From Luteimonas chenhongjianii (GTDB lineage: Bacteria > Pseudomonadota > Gammaproteobacteria > Xanthomonadales > Xanthomonadaceae), in the NCBI RefSeq assembly GCF_002327105.1, contig NZ_CP023406.1:1922001-1986000 (forward strand): DNA of 64,000 bases. Reading direction: 5' to 3'. Below the pieces are notes generated by a model. The model had not been told where the DNA came from. It saw only the letters and a list, made by a program, of their open reading frames with translations, and ran no database searches. Of the stretch, positions 26,765 through 35,435 are shown one piece after another. Every line of letters begins with the position of its first letter. Position 1 is the first letter of the stretch. The translations under genes were made by a program, and so were the position numbers.

Positions 26765-27562
26765 TCAGCCCAGCGCGAGCGCAGCGATCGCCAGCACCGC
26801 CGCGGCAGTGAGCATGATGGGCACCCATCTGCGGACCGGCGTGGCGGCGTGCAGCCGCGGCACAGGTTCGCTGGGCGCGGCCCCGGGCGCGGTCTGCCTC
26901 GGGATTTCTACGCCCGGTGCCACCAGGACGAAGCGTACGGCGTCCAGGCGGAGTTCGTCGCCCGGGCCCAGAAATCCCTGCTGTACGCGTCTGGAATTGA
27001 TGTAGGTGCCGTTGGACGAGCCGAGGTCTTCGATCGACAGGCCATCACCGGCCGGGTTCACCATGGCGTGGCGTCGGGAGATCTCTTCGGCAGGCACCGT
27101 GATGTCGCACTCCGGCGAACGGCCGATGACCACCGGCCCCGTGACCGGGAAGACCTTGTCGGACAGCGCGCCTGATACGCCGCGCAGTACGAACCGGGGC
27201 AGTGCCGCGCGCACGCGGGTGGCGCCGACGTCCTCTTTGTGCTCGCGGGTATCGGCCGCTGCGATGGGATCACGCACGGATTCCTTGAGGACGAACGTCG
27301 CGGCCACCGGACCGATGTCGATCTGGTCCCCGTCGCGCAGCGCCATGAGGTCGGAAACCGGCCTGCCGTTGACCGACACCGGGCCGCCGCCGTGCGGCAC
27401 CTGCACGTTCGCGCCGGTCACCGTGACATGGATCTCGCAGTGGAGAGCGGCGATGCCGTCCGCGCTCAGCACCACCGCGCCGCCGGGTGCCGCGCCGATG
27501 CGGTGGAGCCCTGCACTCAGCGGGACCGGGTCGTGCTCGCCATCGGGGAAAACCAGTTTCAT
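26765..27562 (-). CDS. FHA-domain protein with C-terminal membrane anchor
   Basis: 265 residues if it starts at the ATG at 27562 (MKLVFPDGEHDPVPL); a start five codons upstream is possible. The N-terminal third looks like a degenerate FHA fold (RIGAAPGGAVVLSADGIAAL, then VNGRPVSDLMALRDGDQIDI). A canonical FHA domain follows at about 137-215: VVIGRSPECDITVP, ISRRHAMV, and DLGSSNGTYINSRRV, holding the R, S-H and N-G residues that bind phosphothreonine. The protein ends with a proline/alanine linker and one hydrophobic helix (VPIMLTAAAVLAIAALAL), so it is probably tail-anchored with both FHA domains in the cytoplasm. Its kinase partner is not in the window. It is divergent from the diguanylate cyclase gene. 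Confidence 0.9.
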   Translation of the reverse strand: MKLVFPDGEHDPVPLSAGLHRIGAAPGGAVVLSADGIAALHCEIHVTVTGANVQVPHGGGPVSVNGRPVSDLMALRDGDQIDIGPVAATFVLKESVRDPIAAADTREHKEDVGATRVRAALPRFVLRGVSGALSDKVFPVTGPVVIGRSPECDITVPAEEISRRHAMVNPAGDGLSIEDLGSSNGTYINSRRVQQGFLGPGDELRLDAVRFVLVAPGVEIPRQTAPGAAPSEPVPRLHAATPVRRWVPIMLTAAAVLAIAALALG

Positions 27563-27791
27563 CCTGCTCTCGTGCAATGGCGAAGGCCGGGCCGGCCAAC
27601 ATCGGCGCGTATCTTATCCATGCCCGGGTAGGCATAGGGGGAAGGTTCGGCAGGCGTGCGACGCGCCCCGGCGAACCTGGCGCGGGTCGGGACGTCCCGG
27701 CCCGACCTCGCAGGCGTTCAAGTCCGCCCGGCGCCGGCCGATACAAGCTTCCAATGCCGCGTCTGCCGCGTGCGCCAGGAGGCTACGGGCC

Positions 27792-28958
27792 ATGGACTCC
27801 ATCGACATCCTCTTCGCGTATGTGATCGGCGGCTTCGGTGCCTGGGCTGCTGCCCTGATGATGCTGATCGCGGTCCAGGGGGACCGTCTGCATCGCGACG
27901 TGCTGCTGCGCTGCGCGCTGGGATTCGCGGTGCTCGGCGCGGGCATGGTGCTCAGCGGCCTCGTCGAGCGCACTGCGCGATGGCCCACCCTCACACTTGC
28001 GTTGTCGGCGGTGGTGGCGACGCTGGTGATCTATCGCGCACTGCGCCAACTGGTGGGCGTGCCGCCGATCCCCCGGCCCCGGCGACTCTCCGAGATCGCT
28101 GCGCTGTGCCTGCTGTTGCTGGTCGCCTGGTCCGCAGGATCGCGCAGTTTCGCGCTCGCATTCCACCTCGTGGGCCTGGCCCTGTCGCTGGGCCTCACCT
28201 GGGCGGTGCGGCGGGCGCTGCTGGCGCCGCGCAATGCGGCGGAGACCGCGATGGCGGCCACCCTGTTGTTCTACGCCGGAACCTGGGTCTTCGCCTTGTA
28301 TGCAACCCTCCAGCACGATGGACCCGAGCACCGTCACCTGCTCTATGTCGAGCCACCGCTGCTGGCCGCCTACGGCGTGAGCTATGCACTGCTGCCGCTG
28401 CTGGTGGGCGCACATGTGCTCAACCTGGCCAACGCGCGCCTGGACCGCCGCCTGCGCCGGCAAGCCAGTACGGACGAGCTCAGCGGTCTGTTGACCCGTC
28501 GAGCGCTCAACGAGTGCACAGGGAAGTGGCAGGCGGATGTGCTCGAACGCGGGCGTCAGCCGGTGGTGGTGCTGCTGGACGTCGACCACTTCAAGCGCAT
28601 CAATGACACCCACGGCCACGAGCGCGGCGATCAGGTGCTGCGAGCGGTCTCCGGCCGTCTGAGCGGCGCGCTGCCGGCGGGCACGCCGCTGTCCCGCTGG
28701 GGGGGTGAGGAGTTCCTGGTGCTGCTGGACGCGGCGGATCTGGACGAGGCCGGTGCAACTGCGGAGCGCTTGCGCGAGGCGGTGGGCGGCACGCCGTTCG
28801 CGTTCGGTGCCACCTGCCTGCGGGTCACGATCAGCATCGGCGGGGCGCCGTGGCCGGCCGGTGGCGTGTTTTCGCGTGCGGTTGCCAAGGCAGATGCGGC
28901 CCTGTACGCCGCCAAGCACGGTGGTCGCGACCAGGTGCGGATGGCTGACGCCGGGTAA
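27792..28958 (+). CDS. membrane-bound diguanylate cyclase (GGDEF)
   Basis: 388 residues; the ATG at 27792 is preceded by AGGAGG. The first 215 residues hold six or seven hydrophobic helices (ILFAYVIGGFGAWAAALMML onward), forming an integral-membrane sensory module. A short linker (NARLDRRLRRQASTDELSGL) leads into the GGDEF domain with LLDVDHFKRINDTHGHERGD and the active-site variant RWGGEEF, which is catalytically competent in known cyclases. The R-x-x-D product-inhibition site is not seen five residues upstream of GGEEF (sequence there is GTPLSRW), so feedback inhibition at this site is probably absent. It would make cyclic di-GMP in response to a membrane cue. It is monocistronic. Confidence 0.94.
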   Translation: MDSIDILFAYVIGGFGAWAAALMMLIAVQGDRLHRDVLLRCALGFAVLGAGMVLSGLVERTARWPTLTLALSAVVATLVIYRALRQLVGVPPIPRPRRLSEIAALCLLLLVAWSAGSRSFALAFHLVGLALSLGLTWAVRRALLAPRNAAETAMAATLLFYAGTWVFALYATLQHDGPEHRHLLYVEPPLLAAYGVSYALLPLLVGAHVLNLANARLDRRLRRQASTDELSGLLTRRALNECTGKWQADVLERGRQPVVVLLDVDHFKRINDTHGHERGDQVLRAVSGRLSGALPAGTPLSRWGGEEFLVLLDAADLDEAGATAERLREAVGGTPFAFGATCLRVTISIGGAPWPAGGVFSRAVAKADAALYAAKHGGRDQVRMADAG

Positions 28959-29411
28959 GGCGGATACGTCCTGTGCGACGTGGGCAGGCGGAGCTCCGTT
29001 TCCAGCCATTCCGGTCTGTCCTGCTCGCCCCAGCGTGAGCTTGTCCACGATCGCCGGCCCGAATGTCGCTTGTCATGCGCGCGTCGCTGCGATCGTTCCT
29101 GACGTTGTCCAGGACTGGCCGCGCGCCGCGGTGGATGCTCGCCCGCGCTGCGATGACGAGCGGCCAATGCTTGCGACACGGCGTGGGGCGGCTTCACACG
29201 GCCGTACCGGTGTCGGGCTGAACTTCCGACCGTTGCGCGGGCCGGAGCAATGGCCCGACAGCTCAGGCCGCGCCGTTACCCTCTTGCGCTTGATGCAGCG
29301 CTGCCTCCATCGGCTGCTGCGCCAACGGCGTTCGTGGCTGGCGGCGCAGGGTGTCCACCGGGCCGTGCGCCGCGTAATGCGTTGCCCGTCGATTGCGCTC
29401 AGGAGAACGGC
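28959..29411. other. 453-base gene-free stretch
   Basis: Open frames on both strands are high-GC shadows with basic or low-complexity translation. I recognise no gene, RNA or strong hairpin. The AGGAG that precedes the next gene lies at its right edge (29401-29405). Confidence 0.45.
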
Positions 29412-30458
29412 ATGGCGATCGTGGACGTGCTCAGGGACGACCGGGCCTGGAAGCAGGGCGTGCGTACCGCCGTGGCGGCCGCGGTGTCCTTCCTGTTCGC
29501 CGAGGCGTTCTCGTTGCCGCAGGGCTACTGGGCGGTGATCAGCGCGGTGCTGATCACCCAGGAAACCATGGGCGCGACAGTGCAGGCCGTCCGCGTCCGC
29601 CTGATGGGGACGTTTGCGGGTGCGGCGATCGGCTTCCTGCTGGCGATGGTCACGCCCTCGGGCGAGTGGGGCACGCTTGTCGCGCTGGTGATCTCCACCG
29701 GCTGGCTCGCGATCTTCGCGGTGCGCTACCCGAGCCTGCGCATCGCGCCGATGACCGCGGCGATCATGCTGGTCGCCGCGCCCAGCCACGCCGACGTGGT
29801 CGTTTCCGCCGGGCACCGGGTGCTGGAGATCCTGATCGGTTGTCTGATCGGGATCGGCGTGCAGCTGCTGGTGTTTCCGCGCCGCGCCGAGACGCTGCTG
29901 CGCAGCGAGGTGGCGGAGGTGCTGGTGTTGCTGGGCCAGGTGATCGTCGCCCCCCGCGACGGCGCCAACGCCGCGCTCGATGGCAAGCTCGACGAGGCGT
30001 TCGCCCGCCTGGACGCGTTCGGTCAACAGGCCGAGGCCGAGCGGTTCGGCCGGGAGCACGGCGGAGCGGTCGATCCGGACAGGGTCAATCATGCGCTGCG
30101 CCACCTGCGCATTGCGGTATCCGGCCTGCACAGGGTGTGGCGCCGTGCACTCCGCGATGGGGACAGCCACGTCGCGGCCGGACTGCGGGCGGTCGGCGAG
30201 GCCATTCGTGCCTATCTCCTCGAGCTCGCAGCCGAATTCGGCCACGGCGGGCCGGCCGCCAACAGCCGACGTGTGGTCCAGGCCGCGGCACGGTTGCCGC
30301 GTGTCGCACCGCCGGGTGGCTCCGCCGCGGATGACCAGATGGTCGTCTCCTACGGCGACGCGCTGGATCAGGCAAAGCTGGCGCTGGACCAGTTGCGCGA
30401 CGCTGTCACCGGCGCGCGCACGCCCCCGCGCCCGACACCTGGGCAGTCGCGATCGTGA
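29412..30458 (+). CDS. FUSC-family inner-membrane protein
   Basis: 348 residues from the ATG at 29412, preceded by AGGAG. The first 170 residues contain about six helices with the FUSC pattern SLPQGYWAVISAVLITQETM, a second block VRVRLMGTFAGAAIGFLLAM and VLEILIGCLIGIGVQLLVFP, which includes the R-x-x-E-hydrophobic-G motif. The remaining half is soluble and helical. This is the short, single-membrane-block version of the family, as opposed to the long form at 1-1385. Short FUSC proteins probably work as dimers and export aromatic acids or related compounds; the substrate is unknown. No regulator adjoins it. Confidence 0.88.
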   Translation: MAIVDVLRDDRAWKQGVRTAVAAAVSFLFAEAFSLPQGYWAVISAVLITQETMGATVQAVRVRLMGTFAGAAIGFLLAMVTPSGEWGTLVALVISTGWLAIFAVRYPSLRIAPMTAAIMLVAAPSHADVVVSAGHRVLEILIGCLIGIGVQLLVFPRRAETLLRSEVAEVLVLLGQVIVAPRDGANAALDGKLDEAFARLDAFGQQAEAERFGREHGGAVDPDRVNHALRHLRIAVSGLHRVWRRALRDGDSHVAAGLRAVGEAIRAYLLELAAEFGHGGPAANSRRVVQAAARLPRVAPPGGSAADDQMVVSYGDALDQAKLALDQLRDAVTGARTPPRPTPGQSRS

Positions 30459-30721
30459 ATGTGCCGACCGCCTGGTCGGTCCGTCCGCTGTGTTGGCCCG
30501 CCCTGCCGGACCATCATTCTGCAGGGCGGCACAGGGCGCGTGTGCGCTAGTGCTCGGAAGGGAGGCGATTGGCGGCGCAGCCTGGCAGGCACACCGGTTG
30601 TCCGGGCCCCGGAACGGCCACGCTGGTATCCAGGAGTTTCTACCGGGTCCGGGTATTCACCGTGCCATAGCATTTGCCGGACTACCTTCGCTATACCCCC
30701 CTTCCGGCCCGGGAATCCCCC

Positions 30722-31525
30722 ATGAATATCGCACCGACCCTGCTTGCTGCAGCTCTCGCGTTGGTCCTCTCCGCATGTGATGACAAAAAGAACGATCGGT
30801 CTGCCGACAGCACCGCCGGTACCGGCACCTCCGCCGCCGGAAGCACCACCGCCGGCAGTGGTGCCACCGCTCCACCCACTGATACGTCGAACACCGCTGC
30901 GAACACCGCCGCGGACGCAGGCACCGCAACGACTGGCGCCAGCACGACGGCGGATGCGACACACGATGCCACCGCTGCCGCGCACGGCACGCTGTCGGAG
31001 TCCGATCGCAAGGCCCTCCGGGAGGTGGCTGAGATCGACCGCCATGAGATCGCGGCCGCGAAGCATGCTTTGAACAAGAAGAACATGAAGGAAGCCGTGC
31101 GCAGTTATGCGGAAACCCTGCTTGCGGACCACACCCGCGATCTCGAGGCCACCGAACGGCTGTTGGGTGGCAGCACAGACGGGAAGACAAGCAGTTCGCG
31201 TCGCGCCCTGGGAATGACGTCCACTGGTTCGACCGGTGCCGCGGGTACGGCCGATGCCGCCACCGACAACGATTCCGACCTGCATCGGATGCGCGAGAAA
31301 TTCGACGAGGACGTGCGTCGCCTCGATGCGCTGGCCGATGATGCCTACGCCAAGGCGTGGGTGGACCACATGATCCGCAGCCATGAGGACGCGCTGACGA
31401 AGCTCGATCGCGACATCCCCAAGGCAACCGACCCGGCGGTGAAAGCGCAGCTCGAACAGACCCGGGCAATGATCGCGCGTCATCTGGAAATGGCCCGTTC
31501 GCTGAAGGCATCGCACGACGCTTGA
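30722..31525 (+). CDS. DUF4142 lipoprotein, intact copy
   Basis: 267 residues with an N-terminal lipoprotein signal (NIAPTLLAAALALVLSAC, Cys at residue 19). A long linker rich in Ser, Thr, Ala and Gly (about residues 20-85) leads to the DUF4142 four-helix domain: REVAEIDRHEIAAAKHAL and KNMKEAVRSYAETLLADHTR, then MREKFDEDVRRLDALADDAY, and WVDHMIRSHEDALTKLDRDI ending with AMIARHLEMARSLKAS. Histidines recur in the helices (DRHE, ADHT, DHMIRSHE, ARHLE) and could bind metal. The family is periplasmic and related to ferritin-like DUF305 folds; no reaction is established. A strong terminator follows. A decayed paralog lies at 3486. Confidence 0.88.
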   Translation: MNIAPTLLAAALALVLSACDDKKNDRSADSTAGTGTSAAGSTTAGSGATAPPTDTSNTAANTAADAGTATTGASTTADATHDATAAAHGTLSESDRKALREVAEIDRHEIAAAKHALNKKNMKEAVRSYAETLLADHTRDLEATERLLGGSTDGKTSSSRRALGMTSTGSTGAAGTADAATDNDSDLHRMREKFDEDVRRLDALADDAYAKAWVDHMIRSHEDALTKLDRDIPKATDPAVKAQLEQTRAMIARHLEMARSLKASHDA

Positions 31526-31569
31526 CCGCGCCGCGCCGCAGGCCTGCAGCCAGCGGTGTTTTTGGCATC

Positions 31570-31597
31570 CGACGTCCCGGCCGCGACCGGGACGTCG
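31570..31597 (+). terminator. strong hairpin terminator after DUF4142 gene
   Basis: A perfect 11-base stem, CGACGTCCCGG (31570-31580) with CCGGGACGTCG (31587-31597), around a six-base loop, followed by CGTTTCC. It lies 45 bases after the stop at 31525. The T-run is short, so efficiency is uncertain. Confidence 0.65.
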
Positions 31598-31753
31598 CGT
31601 TTCCGCCCTCGGGGGCCTCAATCGTCGGCATGGAGCCGCACCCGGCGCGGCCCGATCTTCATGCGCGAGTTGCGCGTGTCCGACGGTCGGGCGGCGGCAC
31701 GCGGGCCTCGTCGCGCGGGGTGATTGCGACGCGCCTTCCCGTTGGAGAACGTC

Positions 31754-32497
31754 ATGATCGGAAACAAGGTCGTCATCGTCACCGGTGCGTCGGCGGGCAT
31801 CGGCGAGGCCACTGCCAGGCTGTTGGGCGCGCAGGGGGCCCGGGTTGTCCTCGGCGCACGTCGGGAAGACAGGCTGCTGCGGATTGTCGAGGACATCCAG
31901 CGCGAGGGCGGCGAGGCCATCCATCACCCACTCGACGTTACAGACCAGGCCGCCAACACGCAGATCGTCGAACTGGCGATGGAACGGTTCGGGCGCGTCG
32001 ATGTCATGTTCCTCAACGCCGGCCTGATGCCCAATGCGCCGTTGTCCGCGCTGCGTACGGACGAGTGGCACCGCATGGTGGACGTCAACATCAAGGGCGT
32101 GCTCAACGGCGTGGCCGCGGTGTTGCCGGTCTTCCTGGAGCAGGGATGGGGGCATGTCGTTGCCACCTCATCGGTGGCCGGACTGAAGGCGTATCCCGGC
32201 GGCGCCGTGTACGGCGGCACCAAGTGGTTCGTGCGCGATTTCATGGAGGTGCTGCGCATGGAGTCGGCGATCGAGGGCACCCACATCCGGACCACGACGA
32301 TATATCCGGCGGCGATCAATACCGAACTGCTCACGACGATCCGGGACGAAGGCGCACTCGGCCAGATGCAGGCGGTCTACGATCGTTACGGCATTCCGCC
32401 GGAGCGTATCGCCAGCGTGGTGGCATTCGCGATCGACCAGCCCGAGGACACCACGATCAACGAGTTCACCGTGGGGCCTGCCGGGCAACCCTGGTAA
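31754..32497 (+). CDS. short-chain dehydrogenase/reductase, classical SDR
   Basis: 247 residues from the ATG at 31754 after TTGGAGAAC; an earlier in-frame start lacks a ribosome site. The Rossmann motif TGASAGIGEAT (residues 10-20), LNAG, the catalytic serine (ATSSVAGLKAY) and Y-x-x-x-K (VYGGTKWFVRDF, residues 152-156) are all present, giving a full N-S-Y-K tetrad. The residue pattern after the second strand (LGARREDRL) has arginines, suggesting NADP(H). The C-terminus PEDTTINEFTVGPAGQPW matches the YdfG/serine-dehydrogenase-like SDR group that acts on short hydroxy acids or 3-hydroxy compounds. The precise substrate is unknown. It is monocistronic, ending 234 bases before the convergent FUSC gene. 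Confidence 0.92.
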   Translation: MIGNKVVIVTGASAGIGEATARLLGAQGARVVLGARREDRLLRIVEDIQREGGEAIHHPLDVTDQAANTQIVELAMERFGRVDVMFLNAGLMPNAPLSALRTDEWHRMVDVNIKGVLNGVAAVLPVFLEQGWGHVVATSSVAGLKAYPGGAVYGGTKWFVRDFMEVLRMESAIEGTHIRTTTIYPAAINTELLTTIRDEGALGQMQAVYDRYGIPPERIASVVAFAIDQPEDTTINEFTVGPAGQPW

Positions 32498-32731
32498 TCA
32501 GCGGGGCGGAATCGTTGGGCGCGTGTCGCCCGTGGACAGCACGCGGCGCCGCGCCCCGGGTCAAGCGCACGCACCCGTTTCTCGGCTGTGGCAGGCCATT
32601 GGGCCGCGTTGTCCCCACTGTTGCCCCAGGCTGGCCACGCCGTATCCCGGATCAGTCGCGGCGGCGGTCAGGCGCTGCGCAGGCCGGTGCGTTCGCAATG
32701 GCACCGGTCCGTGTTCAACGATGCGGGGTGT

Positions 32732-33856
32732 TCAGTGCCGGCCAGAGGTCTGCTCGCTGTGGTGGAGCTGCAGATGCAGGCGGTCGCGCTCGGACGACAG
32801 CAGCACCAAGACAGTGAGGCCGATGACGGCACCGGCAATGGTGTCGACGACGCGTTCGGCCACCATCCCACTGCCCGCGGCCGTGGGCGCTGCAAGTGCG
32901 GTCATCAGCAGCGCCATCGGCGTGACCAGGACCTGGCCGATCGCGTAGTTGCGGCCGATGACCAGTTCTGTGGCCACTTGTATGAGCGCGAGCACGCCGA
33001 TGATGGTCCACGCTGACGGCTGCATCGCCAGCAGGCACCCCACCAGCAGCGCGCCGATCGCCGTTCCCACCACGCGCTGCAGCGCCCGCTGGAGGCCGAA
33101 GTGCAGCCGTGTGGCCTGCAGAACCGCAAGCGCTCCCATCGCCGCCCAGCCCGGATATGCCGCGCCTGCTGCATGGGTGACAAAGGCAGCGGCCGCGGTA
33201 CCGACGATGATCCGCCCCAGCACGAACCGCCATTGCGCGGGTGCACCTGGCGCGGGCGAGGCCATGGTCAGGCGGCGTCGACGTGCCGGGTCCGACAGGG
33301 CGCAGACCAGCCAGGCGACCAGCGCGGCCACGGCGGTGACCGCGATCCGTTCCAGGAGTTGGGTAGTGGACAGCGCCGGCGACATCGACGCGCTCGCCGC
33401 GAACACGAAGATCAGTGGCCCCGGCGCGCCGAAGCGTCCGGCTTCGCAGGCCAGGAAGAACACGCCGCACAGCAGCGCCAGCACCAGCAACTGCAGTTCC
33501 AAACCCAGGCCGAGCCATGCAGCCATGGACATGGCCGCGACCGAGCCGACCTGAAGCAGGGCCACCCGCAACATCTGGGCACGGCGTTGCGCGGCAGGAG
33601 CGAAGCGCGCGAACAGCGCCACCAGGGCGCCCAGCGAAGCAAAGCCGACCAGGTGCGGCCAGGGCGAGAGCAGGGCAAGCGGCAGTACGATCAGGGCCGC
33701 GACGGCGGCCTGTGTGCCTGCGGCCAATGCATCGCCGATGGGCGCGCGCGGTGCCAGCGATACGCTGTCGCGCAGGTGGTAGCCCTGCAGCAGTTGGCGC
33801 ATTGCGTCGCGACGACGGATGCGCGCGGCGGACGTGGTGCCGGGGGGCGGATTCAT
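32732..33856 (-). CDS. FUSC-family exporter under MarR control
   Basis: 374 residues with about ten hydrophobic segments in two blocks, beginning at residue 45 (GTQAAVAALIVLPLALLSPW) and again near 215 (FVLGRIIVGTAAAAFVTHAA). The second block carries the FUSC half-motif YPGWAAMGALAVLQATRLHF and LQRVVGTAIGALLVGCLL, and a last helix (RVVDTIAGAVIGLTVLVLLS) with the R-x-x-D-T-hydrophobic-G motif. The start overlaps the stop of the upstream MarR gene in ATGA, so the two are translationally coupled. This arrangement is typical of an efflux pump induced by the compound it exports, often an aromatic acid; the compound is not identifiable here. Confidence 0.9.
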   Translation of the reverse strand: MNPPPGTTSAARIRRRDAMRQLLQGYHLRDSVSLAPRAPIGDALAAGTQAAVAALIVLPLALLSPWPHLVGFASLGALVALFARFAPAAQRRAQMLRVALLQVGSVAAMSMAAWLGLGLELQLLVLALLCGVFFLACEAGRFGAPGPLIFVFAASASMSPALSTTQLLERIAVTAVAALVAWLVCALSDPARRRRLTMASPAPGAPAQWRFVLGRIIVGTAAAAFVTHAAGAAYPGWAAMGALAVLQATRLHFGLQRALQRVVGTAIGALLVGCLLAMQPSAWTIIGVLALIQVATELVIGRNYAIGQVLVTPMALLMTALAAPTAAGSGMVAERVVDTIAGAVIGLTVLVLLSSERDRLHLQLHHSEQTSGRH

Positions 33857-34329
33857 GGCGCTGGCTCGGCGCCGCTGTCCTGCAGTGCGCGCAGACGTTC
33901 GTCGATGCGTTCGAAGTGCCCGAGCATGTTGGCCAGATCGGAATCGGAAATGCCTTCGAGCATGCGGGTCTCATGCCGCAGCAGGGTGCGGCGGATGGCC
34001 TGCACGCGCATCCGCCCGGCGGCGGTCAGGTACACCCGGCGCGCGCGGGCGTCGGCCGGATCCACGCGGCGCTCCACCAGCCCCTGACGGCCGAGGATGT
34101 CGAGCAGGCGCACGAGGCTGGACCCGTCCAGGTTGATACGTGCCGCGAGCGCCTTCTGGGTGATGCCGTCGCCACTTTCGTGCAGGTGCACCAGCGGGAC
34201 CCAGGTGGCATCGGTGAGCCCGGCAGCAACGAGTTCGCTGTCGAGCACCTGGCGCCAGCGACGTGCCAGCACGGCAAAGCGGATTCCGAAACGAGCGCGT
34301 GGGGACGATGCCGAAGGTAAAGCAATCAT
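33853..34329 (-). CDS. MarR-family transcriptional regulator
   Basis: 158 residues. The winged helix is clear: DGITQKALAARINLDGSSLV with the recognition helix, RLLDILGRQGLVERRVDPAD with the wing, and ARRVYLTAAGRMRV. The N- and C-terminal helices give the dimer interface. MarR proteins are dimeric repressors released by small phenolic or similar ligands. The gene ends in an ATGA overlap with the FUSC exporter, and a 17-base perfect inverted repeat lies directly upstream of its start, matching autoregulation of the operon. Start at the ATG at 34329, with AGGA seven bases before it. Confidence 0.95.
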   Translation of the reverse strand: MIALPSASSPRARFGIRFAVLARRWRQVLDSELVAAGLTDATWVPLVHLHESGDGITQKALAARINLDGSSLVRLLDILGRQGLVERRVDPADARARRVYLTAAGRMRVQAIRRTLLRHETRMLEGISDSDLANMLGHFERIDERLRALQDSGAEPAP

Positions 34330-34335
34330 CGACGA

Positions 34336-34367
34336 ATCCTAGAGACATATGATTTGCATTGCAAATC
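34336..34367 (-). promoter_or_regulatory. MarR operator and overlapping promoter
   Basis: GATTTGCA (34351-34358) and TGCAAATC (34360-34367) form a perfect inverted repeat around one base, the size and AT-rich nature of MarR-type operators. On the minus strand TTGCAA (34364-34359) and TAGGAT (34341-34336) can serve as -35 and -10 boxes with a 17-base spacer, so the operator covers the -35 box and spacer. The predicted transcript would start close to the start codon at 34329. Confidence 0.75.
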
Positions 34368-34844
34368 AATTTAATTGCGTGCACGCATCGATGGCGGTGG
34401 ATGGGGAGCGGAGCGCTCTTCGCTTGCACCGCGACTTCGGATGACAGGGACGTCCGGTCCAACCCCGACCGGCGCAGCGCCTGCCGTTGCAGCTACCGCA
34501 GGATTCCATCGGGCGCGCTGATGGTGGGTCCGGCCTCCAGCAGTCGGCGCATCAGGCGCGCGCACGATCGTTACGCGAGATCTTCTGGATCGGGCCGCTC
34601 GGCATGCCCTGATGCATCTGGTGCCGGCGTTCCGGGACTATCCGGCCGGACCGTGCGCGACCGCCACGGGTGATGGCGCCTCGAATGCAGCGATTGCGCT
34701 GCGTCCGCCATTGGGGCTCCGGTGGGGCGGCACCTCGTGTTTGTACGGCGTTGTTCCCTCGGAGCGTAAGTCCGCGTTGCATACCGTTGCACGAACGGTG
34801 CGATGATCAAGGTCCACTGTCGCCGCCACCTTCGGAGCACGCTC
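34368..34844. other. 477-base gene-free stretch
   Basis: Between the operator and the FMN reductase gene. The left 20 bases are AT-rich. Frames on both strands read as shadows. A ribosome site GGAG lies at the right end before 34845. No RNA or repeat was recognised. Confidence 0.45.
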
Positions 34845-35435
34845 ATGTCCGAACGCATCCTGGTGTTCTACGGGTCCTATCGCGCCGACCGCATGGGCAT
34901 CCGGCTGGCCGACTATTGCGTGCGGACACTGCTGGCCCGGGGTCACGACGTCGAGCTGATCGACGCGAAGGCAGTTGACCTGCCGATGCTGGACCGGATG
35001 TACAAGGAATATCCGCAAGGCCAGGCTCCCACGGCAATGGAAGTGCTGGCAGAGAAGATCCGGGCTGCCGATGGCTTCGTGTTCGTCACCGGCGAGTACA
35101 ACTGGGGCGTGCAGCCGGGCCTGAAGAACCTCACGGATCACTTCCTGGAGGAGTGGTTCTGGCGACCCGCAGGCGTGGTCAGCTATTCGGCCGGACGTCT
35201 GGCCGGTGCCCGCGCGAACGTCGCGTGGCTGGGCACGCTGTCGGAGATGGGCATGGTGGTGATTTCCAGCGCCGTCAACGTCGGGCCGATCGCCAGGACA
35301 CTCGACGAGCAGGGGCAACCTGTCGGCGAGGCCGGCAAGTCGCTGGAGAAGAGTTTCGCCCGCTTCGCCGATGACCTGGTCTGGTGGGCCGAGGCGGCGC
35401 GCCTGCAGAAGACGCGCCGGGCGCCGCCGTACTGA
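34845..35435 (+). CDS. NADPH-dependent FMN reductase-like flavoprotein
   Basis: 196 residues from the ATG at 34845 after GGAGCACGC. The flavodoxin-like fold begins with ERILVFYGSYRADRMGIRLA, a phosphate-binding loop of the FMN_red type, and VFVTGEYNWGVQPGLKNLTD matches the conserved substrate/FMN stretch (usual form P-E-Y-N-x-x-x-P-G-x-L-K-N) with T-G in place of T-P. Members reduce FMN, quinones, azo compounds or chromate with NADPH and work as dimers or tetramers. The partner or physiological electron acceptor is unknown. Monocistronic; a large inverted repeat lies downstream, before the convergent FKBP gene. Confidence 0.9.
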   Translation: MSERILVFYGSYRADRMGIRLADYCVRTLLARGHDVELIDAKAVDLPMLDRMYKEYPQGQAPTAMEVLAEKIRAADGFVFVTGEYNWGVQPGLKNLTDHFLEEWFWRPAGVVSYSAGRLAGARANVAWLGTLSEMGMVVISSAVNVGPIARTLDEQGQPVGEAGKSLEKSFARFADDLVWWAEAARLQKTRRAPPY

